Shown here piece after piece: positions 1-6,470 of a stretch of DNA of 20,823 bases. A program made the position numbers and the translations under genes. A model generated the notes under the pieces. The model saw only the letters and a list, made by a program, of their open reading frames with translations. It had not been told where the DNA came from and did no database searches. Every line of letters begins with the position of its first letter. Position 1 is the stretch's first letter. The DNA is from a virus. The stretch lies in IMG/VR virus record IMGVR_UViG_3300021142_000228, positions 1 to 20,823 of that record; one strand, 5' to 3'.

Positions 1-181
1 CTGCAAAATTTTGAATAAATCTATTTGCGTTTTTCAACGCTTCTATTTCTTTGGCTTGTTGTTGTAGCATAATGGCTGATTCTCGGTAAAGAATAATAGC
101 CCTACCTGCTTGTTCAGTTTCTTTACCCAGCAATTTAATACTTGCACTTCTTAACTTATCTAATAGTTCATTTGCAGTCAT
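1..181 (-). CDS. Coiled-coil phage protein, partial (C-terminus beyond window)
   Basis: Reading from 181 to the window edge gives about 60 residues beginning MTANELLDKLRSASIKLLGK, rich in Glu, Gln, Lys and Leu and likely helical. The start codon overlaps the stop of the preceding gene as ATGA (178-181), so translation is probably coupled. The protein is a paralogue of its upstream neighbour: both begin MTANEL and both carry a Q-rich stretch followed by an EIEALK segment, and the DNA around both starts is also similar. No function is recognised. The C-terminal end is not visible. Confidence 0.7.
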   Translation of the reverse strand, partial: MTANELLDKLRSASIKLLGKETEQAGRAIILYRESAIMLQQQAKEIEALKNANRFIQNFA

Positions 182-462
182 TTCACTTTCCTCGCTTTCT
201 TTATAAGGTCTTTAACCTCACCCATTGATTTTTTAATATGGGCATCGTAGGCTCGTTCCATCATTTCAATCTTTTCTTTGTATGGTTTCAACGCTTCTAT
301 TTCTTCTTTCAACAAACTAATTTCTTCTCGTAATACACCAATCATATGTCCTGCTTCAGTCAATTCAGCTTCTTGTTGACGTAGCATAGTGGCTATCGCT
401 TGATGTGTTTTATCGTTAGGGTTACTAATTTCAATAAAATCCGCTAGTTCATTTGCTGTCAT
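178..462 (-). CDS. Small coiled-coil phage protein
   Basis: 94 residues starting MTANELADFIEISNPNDKTH. Residues about 20-75 are a heptad-like run of Leu, Glu, Lys and Gln (for example LREEISLLKEEIEALK), so a coiled coil is likely. The C-terminus is Lys-rich. It overlaps the zinc-ribbon gene upstream by 14 nt and the next gene by 4 nt (ATGA). It is a tandem paralogue of the partial gene at 1-181. It may be a structural or scaffold-type helper or an oligomerisation protein, but nothing assigns a function. Confidence 0.75.
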   Translation of the reverse strand: MTANELADFIEISNPNDKTHQAIATMLRQQEAELTEAGHMIGVLREEISLLKEEIEALKPYKEKIEMMERAYDAHIKKSMGEVKDLIKKARKVK

Positions 463-628
463 TTCTCACACTCGCTTTCTTTCCTTCATAAGCACGTTTG
501 CTCTGTCTGTTTAAACAATGTACGCACTTCCAAATCCTTACCTTTCTGTTCGATGTATTCACCAATGAAACTTCACTTGCTGGTCGATATTGTGTACACG
601 CAGGGCAGTATTTTTTATCCTCACTCAT
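449..628 (-). CDS. Small zinc-ribbon-like protein, 59 aa
   Basis: Reading leftward from ATG 628 gives MSEDKKYCPACTQYRPASEV and so on, ending at TGA 449-451. Two CxxC pairs are visible, CPAC at residues 8-11 and CVHC at 35-38. This spacing is typical of a four-Cys zinc ribbon. The C-terminal third is basic (RQSKRAYEGKK), which fits nucleic-acid binding. A GAAGG ribosome site precedes the ATG. The gene overlaps the following coiled-coil gene by 14 nt. Its role, DNA or RNA binding, is inferred from the metal site and charge only. Confidence 0.7.
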   Translation of the reverse strand: MSEDKKYCPACTQYRPASEVSLVNTSNRKVRIWKCVHCLNRQSKRAYEGKKASVRNDSK

Positions 629-664
629 TTCTTTACCTTCAACCTAGTGTTATATTTAACTGAA

Positions 665-997
665 CTACCATTTGATTAAATTTTTACGTTTTATTGGCGC
701 ACTTCCAAAAGGTGAATTATCTTCCTCGTCATCGTCGTCCTCGTCCTCGTCCTCGTCCTCATCTTCTTTTTCGATCAGCGTTCGGAATACCATGTTATTA
801 AATTCTTCCATGCGAATCTGTTTAATCTTCTCAAAAATCTGCCCCTTCTGCACTTCAGTCATGGCATCTCTAAAATATTCTTTATAGATGAATCGCCACT
901 TTTCGCTATCGCCCCAAAATTCTTCGGGGTGCGTATCCATCCTAGCCAATACAATGTTTACTCCGTTGCTAATATCGATTTGTTTTTCTTCGCTCAT
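665..997 (-). CDS. Hypothetical protein with polyacidic tract
   Basis: 110 residues. Residues 1-77 look globular (MSEEKQIDISNGVNIVLARM onward, with WGDSEKW and RFIYKEYF). They are followed by about 16 consecutive Asp/Glu residues (78-93) and then a basic tail ending KRKNLIKW. An AAGGAT ribosome site precedes ATG 997. The acidic run is encoded by a TCCTCG-type microsatellite and could vary in length between relatives. Acid tails of this kind occur on DNA mimics and on proteins that regulate DNA binding, but no such role can be shown here. Function unknown. Confidence 0.75.
   Translation of the reverse strand: MSEEKQIDISNGVNIVLARMDTHPEEFWGDSEKWRFIYKEYFRDAMTEVQKGQIFEKIKQIRMEEFNNMVFRTLIEKEDEDEDEDEDDDDEEDNSPFGSAPIKRKNLIKW
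722..763. repeat. TCCTCG microsatellite inside CDS
   Basis: A run of TCCTCG and TCGTCG units encodes the Asp/Glu tract of the 665-997 gene on the - strand. Read on the + strand it gives a false poly-Ser frame. Confidence 0.8.
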
Positions 998-1030
998 TTT
1001 AAAATCCTTAAATAGTGTGGTGTATAGTTA

Positions 1031-1064
1031 CAAAAAAGGGGAGCGAGGCATAGCCTTACCCCCC
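1031..1064 (-). terminator. Probable intrinsic terminator after the 110-aa membrane protein
   Basis: On the - strand, G-rich sequence, an inner AGGC/GCCT stem with a 3-nt loop, and an outer GGGG/CCCC pairing with a small internal loop are followed by six T. It lies just after the stop of the 1071-1403 gene and before the ATG at 997. The interrupted stem makes it moderate in strength, so partial read-through is likely. Confidence 0.5.
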
Positions 1065-1070
1065 TATAAA

Positions 1071-1403
1071 TTAATTACGCTTTAACTGAGAATAAAAACT
1101 ACGCAGATTAGATGGTAAGCGGTCTTCATCGTAAACACTAAAACGATGTAAAATAATAGCCCTTAATGCTTGCTTGTGTTCTATATCTGCATTGGCATAC
1201 TCCATCTGTAAGTTTTCTAAATCACGAACCATTCCATCGTTGTATTGCTCGCTCTCTTTGAATACTTTATTTTCTACTGCTCGGTACTTTGGCGCAAAGA
1301 AGTTATAGCTTGCTAAGTCAAATAAATTTAGCCCTGTGCTAAGTGCAAGTAATAAAAACAAAGAAACGATTAGAGTAATAAGTCCTATAAAAAACTCTTT
1401 CAT
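1071..1403 (-). CDS. Small membrane-anchored phage protein, one TM helix
   Basis: 110 residues. Residues 4-27 form a strongly hydrophobic helix (FFIGLITLIVSLFLLLALST). A soluble region of about 80 residues follows, with FFAPKYRAVENKVF, a helical Glu/Lys/Gln stretch, and a C-terminal LPSNLRSFYSQLKRN. From memory this resembles a small family of hypothetical proteins in proteobacterial phages with the FFAPKYxAVxxxVF and LPxxLRSF signatures. A strong AGGAGG site lies across the upstream lipoprotein stop, with only 1 nt between the genes. The pair may work together at the cell envelope. Function unknown. Confidence 0.8.
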   Translation of the reverse strand: MKEFFIGLITLIVSLFLLLALSTGLNLFDLASYNFFAPKYRAVENKVFKESEQYNDGMVRDLENLQMEYANADIEHKQALRAIILHRFSVYDEDRLPSNLRSFYSQLKRN

Positions 1404-1404
1404 G

Positions 1405-1893
1405 TTAACCTCCTAATGGAATTGGTGAAACAATGATGCGTGGCTCGATATAAACGACTCTCGCTTTACCACTCTTAGGGTCTACACATTGAACCCATGT
1501 GCCGTCGGCACTCGCTGGAGAATAAAGTCCATTAGGGTCTGCTTGTGGCAAAAGACTCCAATGCCCTACTTCGTCGTTTTGCATCGCTTGTGGATTAGTG
1601 TATTGAGTCGCATAAGGTAAGCCGTAACCCACCGAATTACATAACTTATGAAGTTCTCCATTCATACCAACAATGTAAGTAGTCGTAGCAACGTCTTGGT
1701 CTCGTATCTCAAGAATATCCTTCATCATGCGTTTCTCAGCGAAGTTCACAATCGAAGGCATACCTACTTGTTGCACTGCTTGTAGACTTAATTCTTCTTG
1801 TTTACGACGCTCGATTTTTGCTGAAGACTCAGGCATTGGTTGACAAGCAGTAAGGACACCACTCGCTATCATTAATGCGATAATCTTTTTCAT
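1405..1893 (-). CDS. Phage-encoded lipoprotein
   Basis: 162 residues from ATG 1893, chosen over a longer frame because GGAGAAGTAAT sits directly before it and because it gives a clean type II signal: basic MKK, hydrophobic IIALMIASGV, then lipobox LTAC with Cys17. The mature part includes GELHKLCNSVGYGLPYATQY and ends VVYIEPRIIVSPIPLGG. It also contains Cys residues that may pair in the periplasm. It should be lipidated and anchored in the host envelope. From memory, relatives occur as uncharacterised lipoproteins in other proteobacterial phages. It abuts the one-helix membrane protein gene. Surface modification, exclusion of other phages, or envelope disruption are all possible. Confidence 0.85.
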   Translation of the reverse strand: MKKIIALMIASGVLTACQPMPESSAKIERRKQEELSLQAVQQVGMPSIVNFAEKRMMKDILEIRDQDVATTTYIVGMNGELHKLCNSVGYGLPYATQYTNPQAMQNDEVGHWSLLPQADPNGLYSPASADGTWVQCVDPKSGKARVVYIEPRIIVSPIPLGG

Positions 1894-1894
1894 A

Positions 1895-2323
1895 TTACTT
1901 CTCCAAGTTAAAAACTGCACGATTTAAATACCATTGGGCTTTCTTTAGGTTATCTAATCGATCCCCTTTATGGTCTGCCCTAGTAATATATTTGACGACG
2001 TTACCGAGATGGTAGTCTAACTGTTTCGCTTCGATGAAGTCGATAGTCTCAATGCCACCTGTTGTATAGTGCGGTGGGTGGTTGATGTTATCGTTTGTAA
2101 AAACTTCATGCAAATGAATCTCGCCATCATCACGAATTTGTATGAGGGGCATTTCATTTAAAGTTCCACTACGTTGTGGAGTCTTGTTTAAGTTTCTTAC
2201 CTTAGACATCATCGTATAGACATAGCCAATCTTAATGCCTAACTTCTTGGATATCTCAGGTGCGGTCATGCTAGGGTTTTTGTCCATCAAGTTTTTTACT
2301 GCTTCAATTTTGCTAACTTTCAT
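1895..2323 (-). CDS. HTH-DUF3310 fusion protein
   Basis: 142 residues. Residues 1-45 read as a helix-turn-helix (KNPSMTAPEISKKLGIKIGY, then VYTMMSKVR). Residues 80-136 match DUF3310, a phage family that includes a nucleotide-kinase-associated domain: INHPPHYTTGGIETIDFIE, then LGNVVKYITRADHKGDRLDN. The short linker (PQRSG) is encoded by one of the dispersed TCCAC/GTGGA palindromes. An AAGGAGAAGTAA ribosome site precedes the ATG. The start overlaps the upstream gene by 11 nt. DUF3310 is linked to nucleotide metabolism in some phages; the HTH suggests DNA binding. The combined role is inferred. Confidence 0.85.
   Translation of the reverse strand: MKVSKIEAVKNLMDKNPSMTAPEISKKLGIKIGYVYTMMSKVRNLNKTPQRSGTLNEMPLIQIRDDGEIHLHEVFTNDNINHPPHYTTGGIETIDFIEAKQLDYHLGNVVKYITRADHKGDRLDNLKKAQWYLNRAVFNLEK
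2165..2180. repeat. Dispersed palindrome TCCAC-N6-GTGGA, copy 1
   Basis: Perfect arms with loop TACGTT. It lies inside the HTH-DUF3310 gene and encodes PQRSG. The tail on the right (GTC TTGTTTAAGTTT) resembles that of the intergenic copies. Confidence 0.75.
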
Positions 2324-2804
2324 TTACTTCTCCTTTTCTTTGGGTTTGTGCTACTTTAAATAATTGCTTGGTTAAATATTCTGCAAAATGCAAATCAATT
2401 TCTTCATCGGATAAACCATACTTATCTAATAATTCTTGCTTATGTGCATACCTTGCTATTTTCCATCTGTCACTCTCAAGACATTTATCAAGGATAGAAT
2501 TAAATTCTTTATTACCTATACTCATATTCCATCCTGTCATATGATTCCAACAAAGTATCGGTGATGAATTAATCCTATGTTCATAACCTTTAACTATGTT
2601 ACTTACACGATATACTTCATTTTTATCGCCCTTACCGCAAATGTCGCATCTGCCATCCCATTTACGATTCATAGCATTTTTATATATGTTAGAAATCTCA
2701 TTGAACAAGGCTAATATTTCTTTCCTTTCATAGCCATATATTTCATCCAAGCGTTTGTCGTGCGCAAAATTTATTGCGTCGTTAGGAGAAACGTGATTAA
2801 TCAT
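2313..2804 (-). CDS. Cys/His protein, possible degenerate HNH or EndoVII-like
   Basis: 163 residues from ATG 2804, preferred over a TTG four codons upstream because GGAG lies 8 nt before the ATG. A metal-site pattern is visible: CDICGKGDKNE near residues 53-63, then after about 30 residues SPILCWNHMTGWN. CxxC plus CxxH followed by a G resembles recombination endonuclease VII and HNH zinc sites, where CxxC and LCxxH precede the active His. The rest is helical and charged, ending KGEVNES. It overlaps both neighbours, by 8 and 11 nt. The zinc site is reasonably supported; nuclease activity is only a guess because the full HNH triad is not clear. Confidence 0.75.
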   Translation of the reverse strand: MINHVSPNDAINFAHDKRLDEIYGYERKEILALFNEISNIYKNAMNRKWDGRCDICGKGDKNEVYRVSNIVKGYEHRINSSPILCWNHMTGWNMSIGNKEFNSILDKCLESDRWKIARYAHKQELLDKYGLSDEEIDLHFAEYLTKQLFKVAQTQRKGEVNES

Positions 2805-3048
2805 TAGGTACTCCAATAGGAATTCCTTTAGCAGTTAAAGCCAATGGTACAAACCTTAAACCCGACTTATGAAAAGTCGCGGCTTCTATTTCTAGCTTCT
2901 TGGTATTAATAATCTGAACTGCTATTTTTGCTACAGAAGACGCTCGGTGTGCATCGCTTTTACCGTTACGCAATAAATCAAATTCTTCAAACAAAGCTTC
3001 ACAAAGTCCAGCACTCGTTTGTTGTGTTATTTTTAACTTTTTATTCAT
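2797..3048 (-). CDS. Small phage protein of unknown function
   Basis: 83 residues. The central part, ALFEEFDLLRNGKSDAHRAS followed by SVAKIAVQIINTKKLEIEAA, resembles a common phage family with the pattern LFexxxxLrxGkxdxxxAxxxAKlaxqIlxtxklExe, whose function is unknown. A strong AAAGGAGAAGTAA site precedes ATG 3048. It overlaps the neighbouring genes by 8 nt on each side. The C-terminus (FVPLALTAKGIPIGVPND) is extended and hydrophobic. Confidence 0.8.
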   Translation of the reverse strand: MNKKLKITQQTSAGLCEALFEEFDLLRNGKSDAHRASSVAKIAVQIINTKKLEIEAATFHKSGLRFVPLALTAKGIPIGVPND

Positions 3049-3250
3049 TTACTTCTCCTTTAAGGGTTACTGCGGTTATGCCCATATTGGGCGGTTCTTT
3101 TTCGTCACGCACTTTTAGCATCATGTCAGCCAACTCGTAAGAAGCAACTGCTAGTCCTCTCTCACTAAATTGTTTTTTACCTGACATATAGCCGTTCATA
3201 GCAAAGCACGCAATCAAATCTCTTAAATACTCTTTATCTTTATTTTTCAT
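3041..3250 (-). CDS. Small phage protein of unknown function
   Basis: 69 residues starting MKNKDKEYLRDLIACFAMNG. The pattern DLIACFAMNGY followed by LAVASYELADMMLKVRDE matches a small uncharacterised protein found in many phages of Proteobacteria, as remembered. The stop region carries the GGAGAAGTAA ribosome site for the next gene, so the last residues (KGEVNE) are partly set by that site. The upstream ribosome site is weak. Function unknown. Confidence 0.75.
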   Translation of the reverse strand: MKNKDKEYLRDLIACFAMNGYMSGKKQFSERGLAVASYELADMMLKVRDEKEPPNMGITAVTLKGEVNE

Positions 3251-3265
3251 ATTGAAGCCAGTTAT

Positions 3266-3571
3266 TTAGCATCTCCCATCATCTATATCATTAAATAAAC
3301 CATCTAGCATCGTGTCAATATTATTCTCATCGACCACAACTGCCGTTCCACCATTACGTTGAATGTTCTTCATGTGTTCAGCCTGTAATGCCGTAGGCTT
3401 ATTCCCATTAGCTTTACACTCTATGCCGTAAAACTTTCCTTGATAACAAACAAGTATGTCAGGCACACCATTCGCACCATATCCAGCGGTAAACGGCATT
3501 GTGTAATAGATTCCTCTAGCGGTTAAATAGTCTTTAACTTTCTTCTTTACTTTAGCTTCAGGTGTTGCCAT
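3266..3571 (-). CDS. VRR-NUC domain nuclease
   Basis: 101 residues, the full length of a stand-alone VRR-NUC (PD-(D/E)XK superfamily) protein. An early Glu (E5), then GVPDILV with D38, then YGIECKANGN with the E51-x-K53 catalytic pair, then a helix with QAEHM (Q63 region), and a closing strand GGTAVVV at 74-80. This arrangement is the metal-binding nuclease core. Family members cut branched or replicating DNA, often with helicases. Here it probably acts in phage recombination or DNA processing. A GAGGAGAAGATA ribosome site precedes ATG 3571, and the gene overlaps its upstream neighbour by 14 nt. Confidence 0.9.
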   Translation of the reverse strand: MATPEAKVKKKVKDYLTARGIYYTMPFTAGYGANGVPDILVCYQGKFYGIECKANGNKPTALQAEHMKNIQRNGGTAVVVDENNIDTMLDGLFNDIDDGRC

Positions 3572-3947
3572 TATCTTCTCCTCTTAGTTTCATTAGTAAT
3601 GAATATGGCAATACGACAACGAACCAACTATCGCTCGCTTGCCAGCCAACATTTGCCAACTCATTATTCCTCATTAACATAAGATTTAAATGTGATATCT
3701 CGTCATCACGAACTAACTCATGGTCACTTGCAAGTATCATAGCCATCTTACTTTTAACTTCATCAGGCAAAGTCTTTTCATCGAACTCTCTGGTATAACC
3801 GTCAGCGACATACATCGTGTAATGATCTTTTTCTTTACGCAAAGGTACACGATATAAGTCCCATTTATATGGGTGAACAATCGGGCTAAGATTATTTATT
3901 ACCAAGTTAATTCGATGAGGGACTGGACTGATGTTAAGTATTTTCAT
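3558..3947 (-). CDS. Hypothetical phage protein
   Basis: 129 residues if translation begins at ATG 3947, which overlaps the preceding stop as ATGA. ATG 3962 or TTG 3977 would add 5 or 10 residues, and no strong ribosome site decides. The sequence has VPHRINLVINNLSPIVHPYK, ELVRDDEISHLNLMLMRNNE and a hydrophobic SWFVVVLPYSLLMKLRG end. No family or catalytic motif is recognised. It overlaps the VRR-NUC gene by 14 nt. Confidence 0.7.
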   Translation of the reverse strand: MKILNISPVPHRINLVINNLSPIVHPYKWDLYRVPLRKEKDHYTMYVADGYTREFDEKTLPDEVKSKMAMILASDHELVRDDEISHLNLMLMRNNELANVGWQASDSWFVVVLPYSLLMKLRGEDNGNT

Positions 3948-4885
3948 AGTGTTGGCAAACATGGAACGAATGTCCAAACAAAGTCATACACGCTTGGGTG
4001 GGCATTATTTATTTGGATGATATCAAGGTCATTTAACAGTCCACTATGGGGTGGAATTAAATTTGCGTGGTATATAGTATGTCGCCCTTGTTGCTCGTGA
4101 TATACCTTCTGCATAAGCATGATGGGTTGTAAGTGTTCGTGTTTGTCTAAGTTTTTAACTCTAACAAACGGTTCAACTACATTAAATTTAAACCCCGACA
4201 CATCATCTCCAATATGTTTAATTTTACCTACAACTAATTGTCCAAACCCATCAGCACCAATAGCATAAAAGCCACCACCAAAAAATCTTTTTATGTCTGC
4301 TTTTGCAGTTTCTTTTATTTTATCTAGTTTATTATATTTGTCAAGTATTGTTTTACATTCAGCTAAAATATTTAACTCAGTAGTTTCCCCTAGTGCATAC
4401 TTTAATAAGGTGTGTACTTTGTCTACACTTAACGCATCGTCCTTATAAGAACGACCGTGTGAACTTTCTAATGTATGTACTGCACTAAAAAATGATGCTC
4501 TGTAAAAGTGTAAAATTTGTTCTTCAGTAGGTACGATGCTATTACGCTTGATTGTTGCTATCAATGTAGATAACTTCTTACTAAAGAAAGTTTCTTTATC
4601 TTCTCTGCTATGCCCTCTATCCTTAATGAAGTAAGGCGAACGAAAATAATATGTTAGGTTTTTACCTGTATCCTCAGTCCACGCTCTCGCCACCACAAAT
4701 GTGCCTGTTGCATCGGTAAGAACAATCTCCTGTGGTCGTCGGGTATACATCTCGCCTTTCTGTTCTAACGCTAATACTTTTAGCCCAAACTTAAAATTTA
4801 GTTCGTATATTAATTTCTTTACTGGTGTGCTTTCAATAGCGTCTATAACATATTGCTCAGTTAATCCATCGATTGCGTATTTCAT
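3944..4885 (-). CDS. Hypothetical phage protein, 313 aa
   Basis: A full gene with a strong GAAGGAGAAGTGAA ribosome site before ATG 4885. The N-terminal third mixes strands and helices (IYELNFKFGLKVLALEQKGE, then FVVARAW). Helical sequence follows (ILAECKTILDKYNKLDKIKE), then FFGGGFYAIGADGFGQLVVG and a basic, His-rich end (HEHLQPIMLMQKVYHEQQGR). A TCCAC/GTGGA palindrome near the 3' end encodes PPHSG. It neighbours two other unknown proteins and sits downstream of the AAA+/VWA cassette. No function is recognised. Confidence 0.75.
   Translation of the reverse strand: MKYAIDGLTEQYVIDAIESTPVKKLIYELNFKFGLKVLALEQKGEMYTRRPQEIVLTDATGTFVVARAWTEDTGKNLTYYFRSPYFIKDRGHSREDKETFFSKKLSTLIATIKRNSIVPTEEQILHFYRASFFSAVHTLESSHGRSYKDDALSVDKVHTLLKYALGETTELNILAECKTILDKYNKLDKIKETAKADIKRFFGGGFYAIGADGFGQLVVGKIKHIGDDVSGFKFNVVEPFVRVKNLDKHEHLQPIMLMQKVYHEQQGRHTIYHANLIPPHSGLLNDLDIIQINNAHPSVYDFVWTFVPCLPTL
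4040..4055. repeat. Dispersed palindrome TCCAC-N6-GTGGA, copy 2
   Basis: Perfect arms with loop TATGGG, inside the 313-aa gene, encoding PPHSG on the - strand. On the - strand the tail GTGGA-CTG-TTAAATGACCTT resembles the intergenic copies. Confidence 0.75.
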
Positions 4886-4886
4886 T

Positions 4887-5204
4887 TCACTTCTCCTTCA
4901 TTAAAATTTTCGTTAATAAAATATATAACTCTTCATCATTGAGATACCCATACACGTCCTTGTTGTTAGAGTCTACTAATTCATACCACAACTTATTATC
5001 TTTCATGGGACAAACTTCGTATAAGCCTGAGTCCTCATTAGAATAAAACAAATTACCCATAACTACACTAGCACCGTATCCATTAGGAAACTTATACCTA
5101 ACACGTCGAGCAATATAGTCAGTAATATGTATTAGGCTTTTGTCTACCTTGTCCGAAATAATGTATTCCTTGTAGGGCATATCTACTTTTTCTATCTCGA
5201 TCAT
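4887..5204 (-). CDS. Small conserved phage protein
   Basis: 105 residues. The pattern YGASVVMGNLFYSNEDSGLY, then EV, then LWYELV, then DVYGYLNDEELYILLTKI matches a widespread phage protein family, as remembered: S(V/V)-x-G-x-x-S-x-x-x-x-GLWE-x-x-V followed by DV-x-G-x-L-x-x-x-x-V-x-x-x-L. No function is known. AAGGAGAATT precedes ATG 5204. It lies 1 nt from the next gene and 8 nt from the previous one, so it is part of the same transcript. Confidence 0.8.
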   Translation of the reverse strand: MIEIEKVDMPYKEYIISDKVDKSLIHITDYIARRVRYKFPNGYGASVVMGNLFYSNEDSGLYEVCPMKDNKLWYELVDSNNKDVYGYLNDEELYILLTKILMKEK

Positions 5205-5212
5205 AATTCTCC

Positions 5213-6256
5213 TTAATATTGTTCAACTTCTTTGCCGTCAACTGTGATAGTCAAGCCCCACTCGCTTTGAGGGAAACGCTTACCCATCGTATACTCTACA
5301 GGTTTCATCACCTCGTCATGCCGTTTGTATAATTCTTTATTCAGCTTACGTTTAATACTAGAGTAAATATACATCGGGTCAATCTCCGCATTTCCATACG
5401 CACTTGCATACCCATTATCTAAGGTAGATGATCTTACACGACGATACATATTGCCAATATCATGTGCGACTGCAAATGCCAACGCTGAGTCTAGTGGTGC
5501 TACGTTGATATTCTTGTCTGCCCATGCGATCATATTATCTTTAGTTTCTTTACTCAGATAAAAGTTAATTAGTTCATCTTGGTTTGCTAATGACTTTACA
5601 GTATCTACCGCAGTATCCATTAGCGTTTTCCAATCTATTGTTTTAAACATTACCTCGTTGATTTTATAAAAATCTGCATACTTACTAAGAAACTGCTTCG
5701 CATCTTTACGATTGACACGCTTACCAGTTACCTTATAGATAGAAGATTCATGGGGCATCATAGTATCTAAGTTAACCCGCATACCTTTGAAGATTGGGTG
5801 AAAAATATCATTCATTCCTTCCTTATATACCATTCCACCATAACGTGAACTGCGAAAGAACCATCCTCTACTCCATCTACTCATCAATATATTATCTCCT
5901 TGCCCATAGTATTCGCTTGTAAATTCAAACGTGTTGTCTGAACGAATAATACCTAATTCACGAGGAAAATGAATATAGCTTACATACTTTTTGGTTTCAT
6001 CTTTTTCCCAATCACGCAGAAAAATATTTTGTTTTTTATTGTTTTGGTCTTTTTTATATTCTTCCTCTGTGCGGAAAACTTCTTGGTATCTGTAACCATA
6101 CGTCACAACATAAACAGTTTCATCACCTCGTTCTTCAACATAAAAACATTTAGTATTATGTTTCCTATCCGCAATTGGATATCTATTTGTTGTGCCACGA
6201 TACGGCATTTGAGTATTTTTAATCTCGGTAAGTCTATCCCAATGTAATGCTCTCAT
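5213..6256 (-). CDS. Hypothetical phage protein, 347 aa
   Basis: CAAGGAGAAGTGAA precedes ATG 6256. The N-terminus is rich in Arg, Tyr and Thr (IKNTQMPYRGTTNRYPIADR, YVVTYGYRYQEVF). The middle has WSRGWFFRSSRYGGMVYKEG and a helical region around KDAKQFLSKYADFYKINEVM. The C-terminal part carries FAVAHDIGNMYRRVRSSTLD, whose HD dipeptide is not enough for an HD-hydrolase call. It overlaps neither neighbour and lies 1 nt from the 70-aa gene. No family is recognised. Confidence 0.75.
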   Translation of the reverse strand: MRALHWDRLTEIKNTQMPYRGTTNRYPIADRKHNTKCFYVEERGDETVYVVTYGYRYQEVFRTEEEYKKDQNNKKQNIFLRDWEKDETKKYVSYIHFPRELGIIRSDNTFEFTSEYYGQGDNILMSRWSRGWFFRSSRYGGMVYKEGMNDIFHPIFKGMRVNLDTMMPHESSIYKVTGKRVNRKDAKQFLSKYADFYKINEVMFKTIDWKTLMDTAVDTVKSLANQDELINFYLSKETKDNMIAWADKNINVAPLDSALAFAVAHDIGNMYRRVRSSTLDNGYASAYGNAEIDPMYIYSSIKRKLNKELYKRHDEVMKPVEYTMGKRFPQSEWGLTITVDGKEVEQY

Positions 6257-6257
6257 T

Positions 6258-6470
6258 TCACTTCTCCTTGTCTAATAAAGTTAATACTGCTTTCCATAGG
6301 TTTACTTCTTCTTTACTACTATTCTCGTTAACTACTCTCTCCAACGCATAGATGTGTGCCATGTCCCCATGCGTTTGTATCAACAACTCTGCTATGTCGT
6401 GCGAAAATTTAGGATTACTCGCATCAGTGCTATACCATTTTTCATACCGTTTTTCTTTTTCATCAGTCAT
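6258..6470 (-). CDS. Small hypothetical protein
   Basis: 70 residues starting MTDEKEKRYEKWYSTDASNP, mainly helical (DIAELLIQTHGDMAHIYALE, then WKAVLTLLDKEK). It overlaps the end of the VWA gene by 8 nt, so translation is probably coupled; an AAGG sits immediately before the ATG. Its position suggests it is expressed with the AAA+/VWA cassette. Function unknown. Confidence 0.7.
   Translation of the reverse strand: MTDEKEKRYEKWYSTDASNPKFSHDIAELLIQTHGDMAHIYALERVVNENSSKEEVNLWKAVLTLLDKEK

Noticed and set aside
672-887. A + strand poly-Ser frame
   Set aside because: It is the antisense of the acidic tract in the well-supported - strand gene.
1071-1893. Firm spanin (Rz/Rz1) call
   Set aside because: The gene order, the long lipoprotein and the early-type position do not match known spanin pairs.
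5213-6256. HD-hydrolase assignment from AVAHDIGN
   Set aside because: A single HD dipeptide without the upstream His and downstream Asp pattern is not sufficient.
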